NCBI GenBank assembly: GCA_963669155.1 | Contig: OZ022584.1 | Location: 15,389,173 to 15,453,172, forward strand | Length of the DNA: 64,000 nucleotides | Source: Arbacia lixula | Taxonomy: Eukaryota; Echinodermata; Echinoidea; Arbacioida; Arbaciidae | Reading direction: 5' to 3' | Shown: one piece after another, positions 33,701-44,587 of the stretch | How positions within the stretch are numbered: position 1 is the first letter of the stretch | How the letters are laid out: each line of letters opens with the position of its first letter | Position numbers and translations under genes: made by a program | The notes under the pieces: generated by a model | The model's input: the letters and a program-made list of their open reading frames with translations, nothing else | Told to the model about the DNA's origin: nothing | Databases searched by the model: none

Positions 33701-36700
33701 AGGTGCGGAGCAACGAGGCGCAGCGGGAGCAACGGCGCAAGGAGAAGCTGGACCGGGAGCTCAAACAGTCCAAGGTGGAGCTGGAGCAGAAGACTGGTGA
33801 GATCAAGGGCATGCAAGCCCAGGCCACCCGCTACAAGGATGACATCGGCCGTCTGGAGAATCAGCTCAAAGAGCAGAAGGTACGAGCAATGCCGTAGTAT
33901 TAACCTTTAACATACCCCTGGTGGATTATTTTACCATGGATACATACAAATCCCATACATCAAAATATACAAGTACAATACAAGTGCAATTTTGTCTAGC
34001 ACACAAAGGGTTAATCTATTGAAATTTATGCATGTGATTTATTTAAACAGGGTAGCCCTTCCAGTAACGAATACTGCTCTCCCAAGAGGCCTGACATTAC
34101 TGAAAAAAATAACTCAAACAACATACAGTGGAGCCTCAGATCAAAAGCACACTGATTGCAATCAAATGCAATCAGCTCCATACATTGACTGCAGTCTGAC
34201 TACAATAGATTGCAATTAGCTGTAACATTGCTCTTAAGCCCAACTGTGCATACATAACATAAAAACATAATACATGATCAAATATGAATAAAATTTAATG
34301 TGGACCTACAGTAAAAAAATGTGACAAGAACCATTGAGGACAGTGTAAACAAATTAATTTATGATTTACAGTCCTAGTAAAAAAAACATGAAGCAAACGT
34401 TCCAGATTATTAATCTTTCTGAAAATATCTTGGTTTGGGGTGCCTTAGTCAAAGCTATTTTAATGGTACTTTTTTTATTGTCTGTCATTGTAATTTATTC
34501 TCTTCTGTAACTTTTTCTCTTCAGATCCTGTTTGAGCGCACCCAGAAGGACACAGACATCCTCAACGCCCGCTTTACCAAGCTACAGCAGGACTACGAGA
34601 CTCAGCTCCTCAACTGTGACGGTCTGGCTCAAGAGAACCAGCATAGGGTCAACGAACTCAAGGTAAGGTCAATGCACTATGATGTTAAAGGTTGAAAGGG
34701 AAGCGGTGGTGAAAGAGTTCAGGACCTGTAATAACTTTAGTGCCATGAAAATGGGTCCCAGTTTTGTGTGATTTCCTTATACCCGGAAGGAATCATCTTA
34801 AAATGATAAAAAAGTTAGATTAATTAAAGCGGAGAGCGGTTCCGCCATGATTATGGCTCATACTCATTCCCACTACTACTTCATACCTTTAACCCTTAAC
34901 ATGCCACATGTAGATTATTTTGCCATTAAATACACACAGATCATATAAAGCAACATTTTGTCTGGGACGTAGCAGGTTAATCATGACAATCTTAAGTTTT
35001 GTCCTGGATTTCCAGCGCAGTTTTGCTCAAAGCACTTGTTATTACCCGACTGATCACCATAGCTATGTTGATTTGGAAGAAGACATTTATGCTTCAGTGT
35101 GATGAAATAAATGCTTGTAAAGGGGTTGTTCAGACTGATAGAAAATTACTTCCAATGGAACCAGAAAAAAATAGTGAAAAAGATGAAATTATCATTACTT
35201 CCTTATATCACCTCTCAGGTCGTCATCAACCTTTCTCCTGAGGGGTGTTTCACTTGGCTGTTCTTAGGCTAAGAACGACTTAATGTATGACTGGTGATCC
35301 TTTCTTGTGCTAAATCAGACTATGATTTTTGATCAGCTAAATCTAAAATCTGATGTTTATAAATTAAAAATCTTTTTGTTAACAAGTGTGTGAATTGTCA
35401 AATTTGATGAGGATTGTTAGAAATTACCTCCTATGTTAAAACAGGAACAAATCGGGACATCTCATTTAGCACGAGAAAGGGTCACCAGTCATGTGTAAAG
35501 TCGTTTTCAGTTTAAGAACAGCTTGGTGAACCCCCCTTATCTTTTTGTTCAAATTTTCTGCTTCTTCACAAATCAACTTTCTTTTGGGGGGCAAACTACC
35601 CCTTATGAAAATACTTTTAAAGTGGTCATTCCCACTGATAGAAAATTGCTTTCAATCAAAGATTCTCTGTTATCATTCTCATTGCTTCATTTCCTACCAG
35701 GCCAAAGAAGATGAGATCGGCAATTTGAAGAGTGACACCACCCGTCTGACCAAGATGAGGGAGACCATTCAACGCAAGCTGCGCAGCGTGGAGGAACAGA
35801 AGGGCGAAACGGAACAAGCCAAGGAAACGCTCAAATCCCAGATTGTCGCCTTGGAACGAGGTAAGTTCTGAAGAAAAATACATGAACTTTGTGTGTGTCT
35901 TCAAGAAAATGCATGTTGGATTGGCAGAGGATCGTATAACATACTGAATGAGCCAATTCTAGGATTGTTGCTTTGGAAAGAAGTAAAGAAAAATGCTTTA
36001 GAATTAAATGTATTTCGTGCATAACTTTAAGAAGATGCATGGCATATTGATTGATTTATGTATAACATAAAAAATAGGAACAAGCCAAGGAGACCCTCAA
36101 ATCACACATTGTTGTCTTGGAGGAAGGAAAATTTTGAAGGAAATGCATTTTGGATTGAATACAGTATGATTGAAGACAAAAAAATTGAGTGGAAAGATAA
36201 TCATTTCCTTTTTGTCTTCTCCAGAAATTGATGCAAACAAGAAGCAGACAGAGATGGATCGCAAGGCAATCGATGACCTCGTCCGTGAACGGGACATCCT
36301 CAACAAGAACCTTCTGAAGGTAAAGTAGTTGATCTTGTTCACTTACGGAAATGTGTCTAGGTGCCTAGGTATTTATTGTGCAAGATTAACGCACAGAACA
36401 CATATCTGTTAACACTGGGCACAGCTTTTGTTCATTAGATATGATCTGATAAGGTGCGCTAGCATTTGATATAATCTCAGTTCATATGAACAATTCATCC
36501 CATTAAGTCTTGTACTTAACAACTTGTACTGTTGTATGGAAGCAGAGCATAATACAGATTTTTTTGTACATTTACACCGTAATCAATGTGCATTCACACC
36601 ACAATGTGCATTATGTTTAGTTCAAGGTTACCAATGAACTTATTGTTCACACCACAATCTATGTACATTCACACAATAATTGATGTGCGTTCACATCACA

Positions 36701-39700
36701 ATCTGTATTACATGTATGTTAATTCCTAGGTTGCCAATACACTTTATATGCACACCACATTCTATGTGCATTCACACTATAATTGATATGCGTTCACACT
36801 GCAACGTTTATACGTTCACTTGTACGTTTCATCCCCTTTGCCCCGCAGGCTGCCAGTGCCACCCAGAAGCAGCTGAACCTGGTGAAGCTGCATGAGCAGT
36901 CCAAGAAGAACCTGGAGCAGGAGATTGCCAACTACAAGGAGGAGGCTCAGAAGCAGCGCAAGATCATCTACCAGCTGGAGAAGGAGCGGGACCGCTACAT
37001 CAACGAGGCCTCCGACCTCACGCAGAAGGTATGTGTCCTCAACCTAGGCCCCGTTGCACAAAACCATTAACGGTAAATACATGCACCATAGTAACATCGC
37101 TTGACAGCCAATCAAATTCAAGGTTTCCATAGAAGTTGGGAGAAGTTGGCCATTGGGAGGAAAGTGTAATGCTACTTGTCTTCTGTTCATCTCTCTCTTT
37201 TCTCCTCCTCCTTTCCTCCTTCCTTTCCTCTTCTTCTTCCACTTCCTCTTCCTCTTTATCAACAAATATGAAAAGAAGGTAGGGTCATATTTAAGAAATA
37301 ACAGGCTAAGTTAAGTGCTATACAGGTATTACCAATTTCAGGAGGAAAACATTCATTTTTATGTAATTTATTGTATGTTGCAACATGGATAAAATTGTGA
37401 ATGTGGTACAAAATCAATTTCTTATGTGTCTTGAGATTGATTTCCCTCTTTCGCAAACATGTTGCTTGCACCACAGTTGTTCATAGTTTCCATGCCAGCC
37501 CTTCCCACGTCTGCTCAATCTCATCCTGTGTCATTTGCCTTCTCATGTACATAGAAGAAACTAGGCATTAAAGCCGGCCCAATGACTAACAACAAATCAT
37601 GCTTGCGTTTCCGCTCAGGTCCTGCAACACATGGAGGATGTGAAGGTGCGTGAGATGCAGATCTTTGACTACAAGAAGAAGATCGCTGAGGCAGAGACCA
37701 AACTCAAACAGCAGCAAAACCTCTATGAGGCCGTCCGAAGCGACCGCAACCTCTACAGCAAGAACCTCATCGAGTCCCAGGTAATTGAGTCTGTTACAGA
37801 TGATGATACCGTACAAATGAATGACGCTTGCACGATTGTAATTTACCAGTAATCAATAGATATAGCCAAATATGTGTTTTAGGAAAACATTTCTCACAGA
37901 ATGTAATATGACTTCCAAGTTGACGAAAGGAGATTGATTTCTTACATGAACAGGGATGCTAAAGCTTGAAGACAGCTCATAACACATTATACTCTACCCT
38001 TATTTCATGCTTTCTGTGTATCAAGCAGGTTAATTTTAAGTTTTCATTCTTAAATGAGAGACAGAAATTAAAGTTGCCTCTGTGATATGAATGTAATTCT
38101 ACCATATATCAGAACATGGTGGTATTTTAGTCAGCAACTTTTGTTTGAAAACTTTAAAAAATGTGTACTAAACGAAAATGGTGTATAGTGTTTATGGAAT
38201 TGAATTGAATCACTTATTGTTCATTCATGGACTTTGCTCACGAAAGAGAAATTAATACATTTCAATACAAGATAACATTGCAAACATGCAAGATTTGATA
38301 GTACATTACATTCATGTGTGAAGAAAGAAAACAAAAACGACTTAATTATTGTTATGTTGGATTTTGTTGTAGGATGAGATCACAGAGATGAAGCGCAAGC
38401 TGAAGATCATGAATCACCAGATTGACCAGCTGAAGGAAGAGATCACAGCTAAGGAGGCTGCCCTGGTCAAAGAACATCTTGACCACCAGAGGTGAGGGAT
38501 GGATGGGTCTTGTTGGTGCTGCTGGTGTGGGAGAGGGGTGGGGTGGGGTGATGGATGAGAGGGGGGGGGGGGGATGGGGGCGCAGTGAAAAGTGGGTGGT
38601 GGTGGTATGAGTTAAAGTAGGAGGGAGAGATCTAAGGAGACGGCATCCATCAAGGAAAATCTTGGAGGTGAAGGTGTAAGGTCAATGTGGTACTAGATAG
38701 GGCAGGGAGTGGAATTAGTAGTGAAGGCAGAGACATTTAAAAAAAGTTTGGACAATTAGTTCCTTATTCCCTATGTTTGAATCTTTCAATTTTAATCTTA
38801 CTTCTCCCAAATTGCTAAGCACAATTTTTTATAGTTTTTTGTTCTGTGCCCCTCTCCCCAATGATTCATGCAATTGTAGTCCAACTCCTCCCAAATAGCA
38901 AAGCACATTTCCTCATATTTTTTTGTTTCATCCCCGTTTCCCAAATGATTCATGCAATTTTAGTCCAACTTCTCCAAAATAACTTATCAATGCCTCTTCT
39001 CCATCCTCTCTCTATCAGGGTTGAGAAGGAGAAGGAGGCCCTCAAGGCTGAGCTGCAGCGCATGAAGCAGCAGGCAGCCGAGAGCAAGGCTTACATCGAG
39101 GCCCAGGAGGCTGAGGAGCGCAAGCTGCTCAAGATCATCTCCGAGGCCGACGCTGAGAGGCTCCGACAGAAGAAGGAGTTGGACCAGGTCAGTTGAGGCC
39201 ACTCCATTATCATGCTTATTTTTATCATTCATCGGGCATTTCAATACAATGTGCTACAGTATATGGGTGAATAGAATAGACATACAGACCGTGATATACC
39301 CTTGGCATTCACCTGATGTTTGATTGTGGAACTTAGAAATCTGCAAAGGTTCAAGTTTCTAATTGATACACATCTGTCAAAACTTAATGTCACATGCATT
39401 ACTGTTCTCCACATCCTGTATTATGTGTGCCTCATTACTCTTAATCTCAGCCCCTCAGTCGTTTACGATATCAGTGAGCACAGAATCTTGTGCTATACAA
39501 ATTTGTGATGCATTCATCATTACCGTTATCCTTTGCCTAGATAAATGTTATGTATCCATCATTGCATGTATCCTTTTTCAATATAAGTGTTCATCATTAC
39601 CGTTAACCCCGCCCCTACGTTGTCTAGGCGATTGGCGAAGGTGACATCCTGTGCTATATAAGTCGTATTCATTATTACTGTTATCCTTTGTCGTCTAGGT

Positions 39701-42394
39701 GATCAGCGAGCGCGACATCCTGGGCACGCAGCTGGTGCGACGTAACGACGAGCTGGCCCTCCTGTATGAGAAGATCAAGATCCAGCACTCCACGCTGGGC
39801 AAGGGGGAGCTACAGTACCGCCAGCGCCTGGAAGACATTCGCCTGCTCAAGCTGGAGATCAAGAAGCTGCGCCGGGAGAAGAACATCCTCAACAAGAACG
39901 TGGCCAACGTCGACGACCTCAGGTAATGTGACCACAGAATCTGCTATCACAGGCTATCACAATTTTTATGCCTCTGCCACAATTGTGCTATTGGCATTAG
40001 GTGCGAGGTGCTACCAGAGGGATTTGCTGCGGGAGCCCATTTTCTTCAAGGCTGTGGAGAATCCCTCGTTCATTCTCACCTCTTCCTCCTCTCTTAGACC
40101 ACACATGTTAATCGTCTCCTCCTAATCCTCCCCCCTCTTAATCCCATACAGGCGTGAGGTGTACCACCTCCAGAGGGAGCTGTTGAGGGAGCGCACCCGC
40201 TGCAAGGCCCTGGAGGAGGAGCTGGAGAACCCCATGAACATCCACCGCTGGCGCAAGCTGGAGGGCTCGGACCCCAGCACCTACGAGATGATCCAGAAGA
40301 TCCAGACCCTGCAACGCCGCCTCATCCAGAAGACCGAGGAGGTGGTGGAGAAGGAGCTCCTTATCCAGGTCAGTGCCGGCTTAAGACAGAGCTGCCAAGT
40401 CTCCCTGATTTCACAGGAGACTCCTAGAAAATTGGCCAATATTACTGCATTTGATTTCATCACATCGCCTAATCTCCCCATTTATTGATAGATTATTGTC
40501 ATTAGCTTATAAACATTTGATAGACATTTCCCTGATTTCTCATGGAACTTCCCTGAATCCTCCCGAGTGTTAAAATTCAATGTTGGTAGCTCTGGGTTAC
40601 CCCTTTCAGTATCAAGTTGTGAACACCCCATTGGTATGTGGGCCTAAGGGATTGAGAGGGGACATACTATGATGAAATTGTGAAATTAAGATTGTTAAAC
40701 ACAAATTACTTCCTTATGATATATCTGATATTTCTCAATCTTTTCTTTAATTTTTCTTCTTTTATCTAAGTCAGCATATTTTAGAAGTTAATTTGCCCTA
40801 AAATTGTTTAATAACACTGTTACATGGAAGAAATGTGCTTTTCAACTAAAAACTTACTTTTGGTGAGATTATGTTTGTTTAAGTTAAATTTGATTTATCT
40901 TAATCATCCAAAACAATTAAAACGCTTCAGATTGTCACCCTATTCAGTGCAAATGGATCATGTGTGTGTGTTTGCTTGTGTGTGTCTTGCAGGAGAAGGA
41001 GAAGCTGTACGTGGAGTTGAAGCACATCCTGGCCCGCCAGCCTGGTCCAGAGGTGGCTGAGCAGCTGCAGATCTACCAGCAGACCCTTAAGGACAAGACC
41101 AAGCAGCTCAAGGTACATTACAGGACTCTCTCACTGTCTCTCTCCCTCTCCCTCCCTGTGTGTGTGTATGTCTATGTCTCTCCCTGTCTGTCTCTCTCCC
41201 CCTCTCTGTATCTATCTATCTATCTTTCAGCATATAGTTGTGTCTGTTTGTGTATCCATTTGTTTGAGAGTGTATCTCTCTCTCTCTCTCCATCTCTCTG
41301 TCTGTCTCTTTCTCTCTCTGTCTTTCTCTCTGTCTCTCTGCTCTTATTCTTTCTATCTCTCTCTTTCAGTCTTTCTTCAACCCTCCGTCTCTCTGTGCCT
41401 CTCTCTTAATTTCTGTCTCTCTCTTTCTCACTCTTTCTCTCAGTCTTAATGCATCTTTCTTTGCCTTTATATGTCTCCCTCTTTGTCTTTATGTTGATGG
41501 ATATCTCAGAGTCTCTGTCTCTTTCTCTTGTTCTTTCTCTCTCCTCGCTATTTCTTGTTCTCATTTTGTAGGTGTGTCTCTGTGTTTCTCTCTCCCTCAT
41601 AGTCCCTGTCGATATTTCAGTGCATAACTTCTGTTTGCCGTTCCTTTCCAGGGCATGGCGTCCGAGCTGAACATGTATGAGTCCCAGGTCCAGGAATACA
41701 AGTATGAGATTGAGCGACTCGCCAAGGAGCTACAGGATGCCAAGAAGAAGTATTACACCCAGAAACGCAAAGAGCAACAAGCAAGGTATATATTTGTATA
41801 TGTATTTATATATATTTATCATTCCCCCCGCCCTCTCTCCCCTCTTTTACACCATCTTCTCATCCCACACTTCTCATCCCAACAACCTCTTTCCCTTCAT
41901 TCACCTCCGCCCTCTCCCACGCCCCTTTCATCCTCAACTCACCACTCAGCCTTTTAGAAAGGTCATGGACATTGACAAGGTGGAGGGGTGTAGTGTGGTG
42001 GTGGGGATGGGTCACGAATGTATGATTATAGGTAAGCTAGTCAACTATGACAAGCTTCATCAATGAATAAATGAAATGGCACAACTTCCATGTATGCCAT
42101 CAACCATTGTGTAACCGCTTTGCAGAACAGTATTCAGTAATGATATTCTTTCTTGAAAATAATTACATATTCAGAATGTATGCAGCTAATATTCAACACA
42201 CACGTGCACAACATGTAAAAGAATCCTCATTTACGAATGTGTTTCCCTTTTTTGTTTTCTTTTTTTCCAGGGAGCGTGATAGAGCCATGGCACAGGCTGG
42301 GGCGCCCCCTATCCAGCCGCAGCGCACGGACGGACCCCGATTCACAGGAGGGGGCTTCAACCTCAAACAGACTGGAAAAGTAGGGGCCAGCTGA
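30776..42394 (+). CDS. CFAP58: Cilia- and flagella-associated protein 58 (complete)
   Basis: Seventeen exons join in phase into 884 codons plus TGA, close to the vertebrate length: 30776-30784, 31534-31836, 32194-32342, 33213-33369, 33685-33879, 34525-34662, 35701-35860, 36225-36319, 36849-37028, 37619-37780, 38373-38491, 39019-39187, 39699-39922, 40152-40368, 40993-41112, 41652-41785 and 42271-42394. The protein is a continuous coiled coil of motile cilia and sperm flagella. Diagnostic stretches are DSAFEALERDFQEVL, CRELNAEIVANSAKV, ALKLSQEDQTTIAQLKK, ISERDILGTQLVRRNDEL, NPMNIHRWRKLEGSDPS and the C-terminal PRFTGGGFNLKQ. The start is the three-residue exon MSE (ATG 30776, donor GTAAGA), chosen because it joins EKKRDES in phase and mirrors the vertebrate N-terminus. 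All later boundaries are GT-AG. Confidence 0.96.
32380..32475. repeat. Relative of the 44198-44575 element
   Basis: GGTATTTTCCGAAATTCC, then TTCTCCTAACTCCCCAAG and CAGAATGTCCT in the same order as 44198-44290, in the intron after 32342. It is a fragment or diverged copy. Confidence 0.65.
32518..33070. repeat. Intronic dispersed repeats including a GGCGTAG-type element
   Basis: AATTCAATTCAAGGTTTATT (about 32525) starts an A-rich tail-like segment. CCAGTGGCGTAGATAGG (about 32862) begins a G-rich block containing GCGAGGGAGCGAAGCGACCG and C-runs, typical of an abundant but poorly named repeat of invertebrate genomes. No coding function. Confidence 0.5.
34124..34247. mobile_element. Small TIR element (ACAGTTGGGC family), copy 2
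   Basis: TACAGTGGAGCCTCAGATCA at the left and AAGCCCAACTGT at the right; reverse orientation relative to copy 1 at 5615-5738. Interior GATTGCAATCAAATGCAATC is shared. Confidence 0.8.
35818..36140 (+). repeat. Tandem degenerate copies of the CFAP58 exon 35701-35860 end
   Basis: The true exon end reads GGAACAAGCCAAGGAAACGC, then TCCCAGATTGTCGCCTTGGA and donor GTAAGT. A copy at about 36076 reads GGAACAAGCCAAGGAGACCC with ATTGTTGTCTTGGAGGAAG, and another at about 35955 reads CTAGGATTGTTGCTTTGGAA. Both have lost a usable donor. Confidence 0.85.
37047..37165. repeat. Truncated copy of the 44811 element
   Basis: CCCGTTGCACAAAACCATTA, then CTTGACAGCCAATCAAATTC and AAGGTTTCCATAGAAG are shared with 44811-44968. 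The right terminal repeat is absent. It starts only about 18 bp after the donor at 37029. Confidence 0.75.
39465..39698 (+). repeat. Tandem degenerate copies of the CFAP58 exon 39699 acceptor and start
   Basis: The real junction is TTATCCTTTGTCGTCTAG then GTGATCAGCGAGCGCGACAT. Upstream, TACGTTGTCTAG (ending 39627) is followed by GCGATTGGCGAAGGTGACAT. Further upstream, GATATCAGTGAGCACAGAAT (about 39467) and TTATCCTTTGCCTAG (ending 39540) repeat the same words. Confidence 0.8.
40001..40068 (+). pseudogene. Degenerate duplicate of the CFAP58 exon at 40152
   Basis: After GGCATTAG, the segment GTGCGAGGTGCTACCAGAGG, then GCTGCGGGAGCCC and CAAGGCTGTGGAGAATCCC matches GCGTGAGGTGTACC, CTGTTGAGGGAGCGC and CAAGGCCCTGGAGGAGGAG of the real exon 151 bp downstream. 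Deletions break the frame. Confidence 0.8.
40386..40595. mobile_element. Small TIR element (CCAGAGCTGCC family), copy 2
   Basis: ACAGAGCTGCCAAGTCTCCC at the left and TGTTGGTAGCTCTGG at the right are inverted ends. The order of internal words equals the 5501-5821 copy, without the nested insertion. It starts 17 bp after a CFAP58 donor. Confidence 0.8.
41120..41630. repeat. Pyrimidine-rich CT/CTCT low-complexity intron
   Basis: Most of the intron between 41113 and 41651 is TCTC / TCTG simple sequence. Open Ser/Leu-rich frames here are artefacts. Confidence 0.9.
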
Positions 42395-43200
42395 GCCAGC
42401 CGCCCTCCCCCCTCATCGACCTTTCACCGTCTTCACACATAAAATGCATACCTACTGCTACATCTGTACCTTTCAACTGTTGCATTGAATTTTAGCTTAA
42501 TGCCCTTGTACTGCCATTTCTTATTATGCATTGCGATGGTCATATACTAGTAATACAACTTCCTTTGTTCTGTTTTCTTGATTCTGATACTGTATGATGC
42601 CCTAATTAGGTTATTTATGCATTTGATGGATGAATTCATTTGATTTTGATATTGTTGCAATTCCAACCTCTGGTGGAGTAGATGGTCTTTCATATGAGAA
42701 ACATCAATGTTAATGAATGGAAATCAGAAAGTTAAAGTCGTGAAAACTGAGCTGTCCTTGGAAGTTCCCTCTGTATATTCAGGGTATAGACTGTAGGGCA
42801 AAAAGCAAACTTTAAAATGAATATGTGGGACTTCGCTTCTCAATGTCCAGGCCACAGCAGAACATTAAGCCACATTTTTGGGAGAAAATTTTTTCATCTT
42901 TAAAAGTCTCTTAAATTTTTGTATGAAATTCTGTTTTGGGGGTAATGTCTGCCAAGTTACATTTATGGAGAAGATCTTGTATCCTAGATTGTGTTATTTC
43001 CATTTATATATGCTACCACATGCATGTCCATTGTTTCAGATTCATATAAGAAGTAAACATATTTCATAATTCATTATTCAATGCCGTCCTTTTATTCTTC
43101 ATGCCTTTGATATGCAACAGAGAAGCCTTAAGTGGAATGTTTATACATATATATATATATTCTGACATTAAAGACATTTGACTGTTCAAAGAACATCTTG
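42395..43200 (+). other. CFAP58 3' UTR and flank
   Basis: AT-rich DNA follows the stop. ATTAAA near 43167, followed by GT-rich sequence, is a plausible polyadenylation signal; an alternative was not identified. No other gene is seen up to 44588. Confidence 0.45.
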
Positions 43201-43731
43201 TGAGTATCTTTCCTTATTTGAGGTTGACCCTGCCTGGCAAAATGATGCTTTTTGAGATTTGTACATCATTACTGTTGCAAAAATGGATCAGTGGCACACG
43301 AAGATTTAGAGTACGATTAGATGCGTCACAGACATCAGGTGTTTATGCTCAAGTTGCGAAGGCAGAATCAGCGTTTTGAAACGCTGATTGAAAATGCTCA
43401 TCCAAAACGCCATTTACAGGGGTATTGTTTATTATATTCCACATACTAAGAATGTTTTGAGTTTTGAGTACGCGCGAAATAAAAGTGCGTTACACTCGGA
43501 CTATCAGCTCCCACTAACGCGTCCAAACGCGCGTCATAATGCGCGTCCTAATTAAACGCGCGTCCTAATTAATGCGCATCCTAACGCGTGTTCCCCATGG
43601 CAGCGGCTCGGGGTCAGGTAGAGAAATAAACATTACTTTTGTACGTCAAATTGTCATTTTTGGTATAGATTGTTGTTTTCAGATGTGGAATATAAATCAA
43701 ATAATCAACTTTTGGTTTCAGGCAATGAGAC

Positions 43732-43831
43732 GAACTATCACTTCCTCGGCGATCTGAATCTATACGCTATCTTTCCTCAGCTGCGCTTCGGAAAGATAGC
43801 TACATCCAGATCGCCTCGGAAGTGATAGTTC
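43732..43831. repeat. 100-bp hairpin with 40-bp arms
   Basis: GAACTATCACTTCC at the left and GGAAGTGATAGTTC at the right; inner parts GCGATCTG / CAGATCGC and GCTATCTTTCC / GGAAAGATAGC also pair, around a TCAGCTGCGCTTC loop. It lies in the middle of a CG-rich segment (43480-43620) and between AAACGCTGATT words (43375, 43962), so it may be the centre of a larger foldback element. Confidence 0.9.
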
Positions 43832-44197
43832 ATCCCATCACCTTCACCAACGTTGATTATTTGTTTACTGTTGAGATGATGTCATTTAAATGCGTATACG
43901 CGGAACTGTATTCAAATGAGCATGGACGCAGCCGCGTTTTGAACTAAAGGCGCACCAAAACGCTGATTTTGGCTCCCACAAAATGAACATAAATGCACCC
44001 ATTAATAGAGGCAATAACCCCTAGGCTACAGCCATGTTACAGGTTATACAGACTTTAGCCTAGTGGAAACGTGCCCTGTCAGCCTTCAATATACAAAATG
44101 ATTTGATAATGAGGAAGGTGATATCGGTCGCTCTCTGAGCGAAGAAGAAGTCTATGAGATACATATTGACATACTTTTTTTGATGGTAGGACTAGGT

Positions 44198-44575
44198 ATG
44201 GTATTCTAAAATTCCTCCAAGTTTTCTCCTAACTCCTCACGTTCGGAAGTACCTATGAGAGGCCACTTTGCTATTACAGAATGTCCTGGGATGGGGAGGG
44301 TTGCGCATTTCCTATCCAATGGAGGGTAGGGATTTATTTATGAAGAGCCAATCACAATCCGATTCTTGTAATTTGCTTATTTGCATAAATATCAATAAAG
44401 TTGGGAGAAAACTTAAAGAGGAGATTTGGAATGAAAGTTTAGAGATTTCAGAATACTACTTATGAGAATATGTGGAAGTTAGGAGACAGAAAGTGAGGAG
44501 AAAATTTAAATGATTTAGAATAAAAGTTTAGAGATTTCAGAATACCACTCAGGAGAATATGTGGAAAACCACCCT
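44198..44575. mobile_element. Small TIR element
   Basis: GGTATTCTAAAATTCCTCC at the left pairs with the complement of AGAGATTTCAGAATACCACT at the right, with TTTTCTCCTAACTCC and its complement inside. The AGAGATTTCAGAATAC end occurs twice (about 44442 and 44532), a small internal duplication. Confidence 0.75.
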
Positions 44576-44587
44576 AGTGAGATTTTT

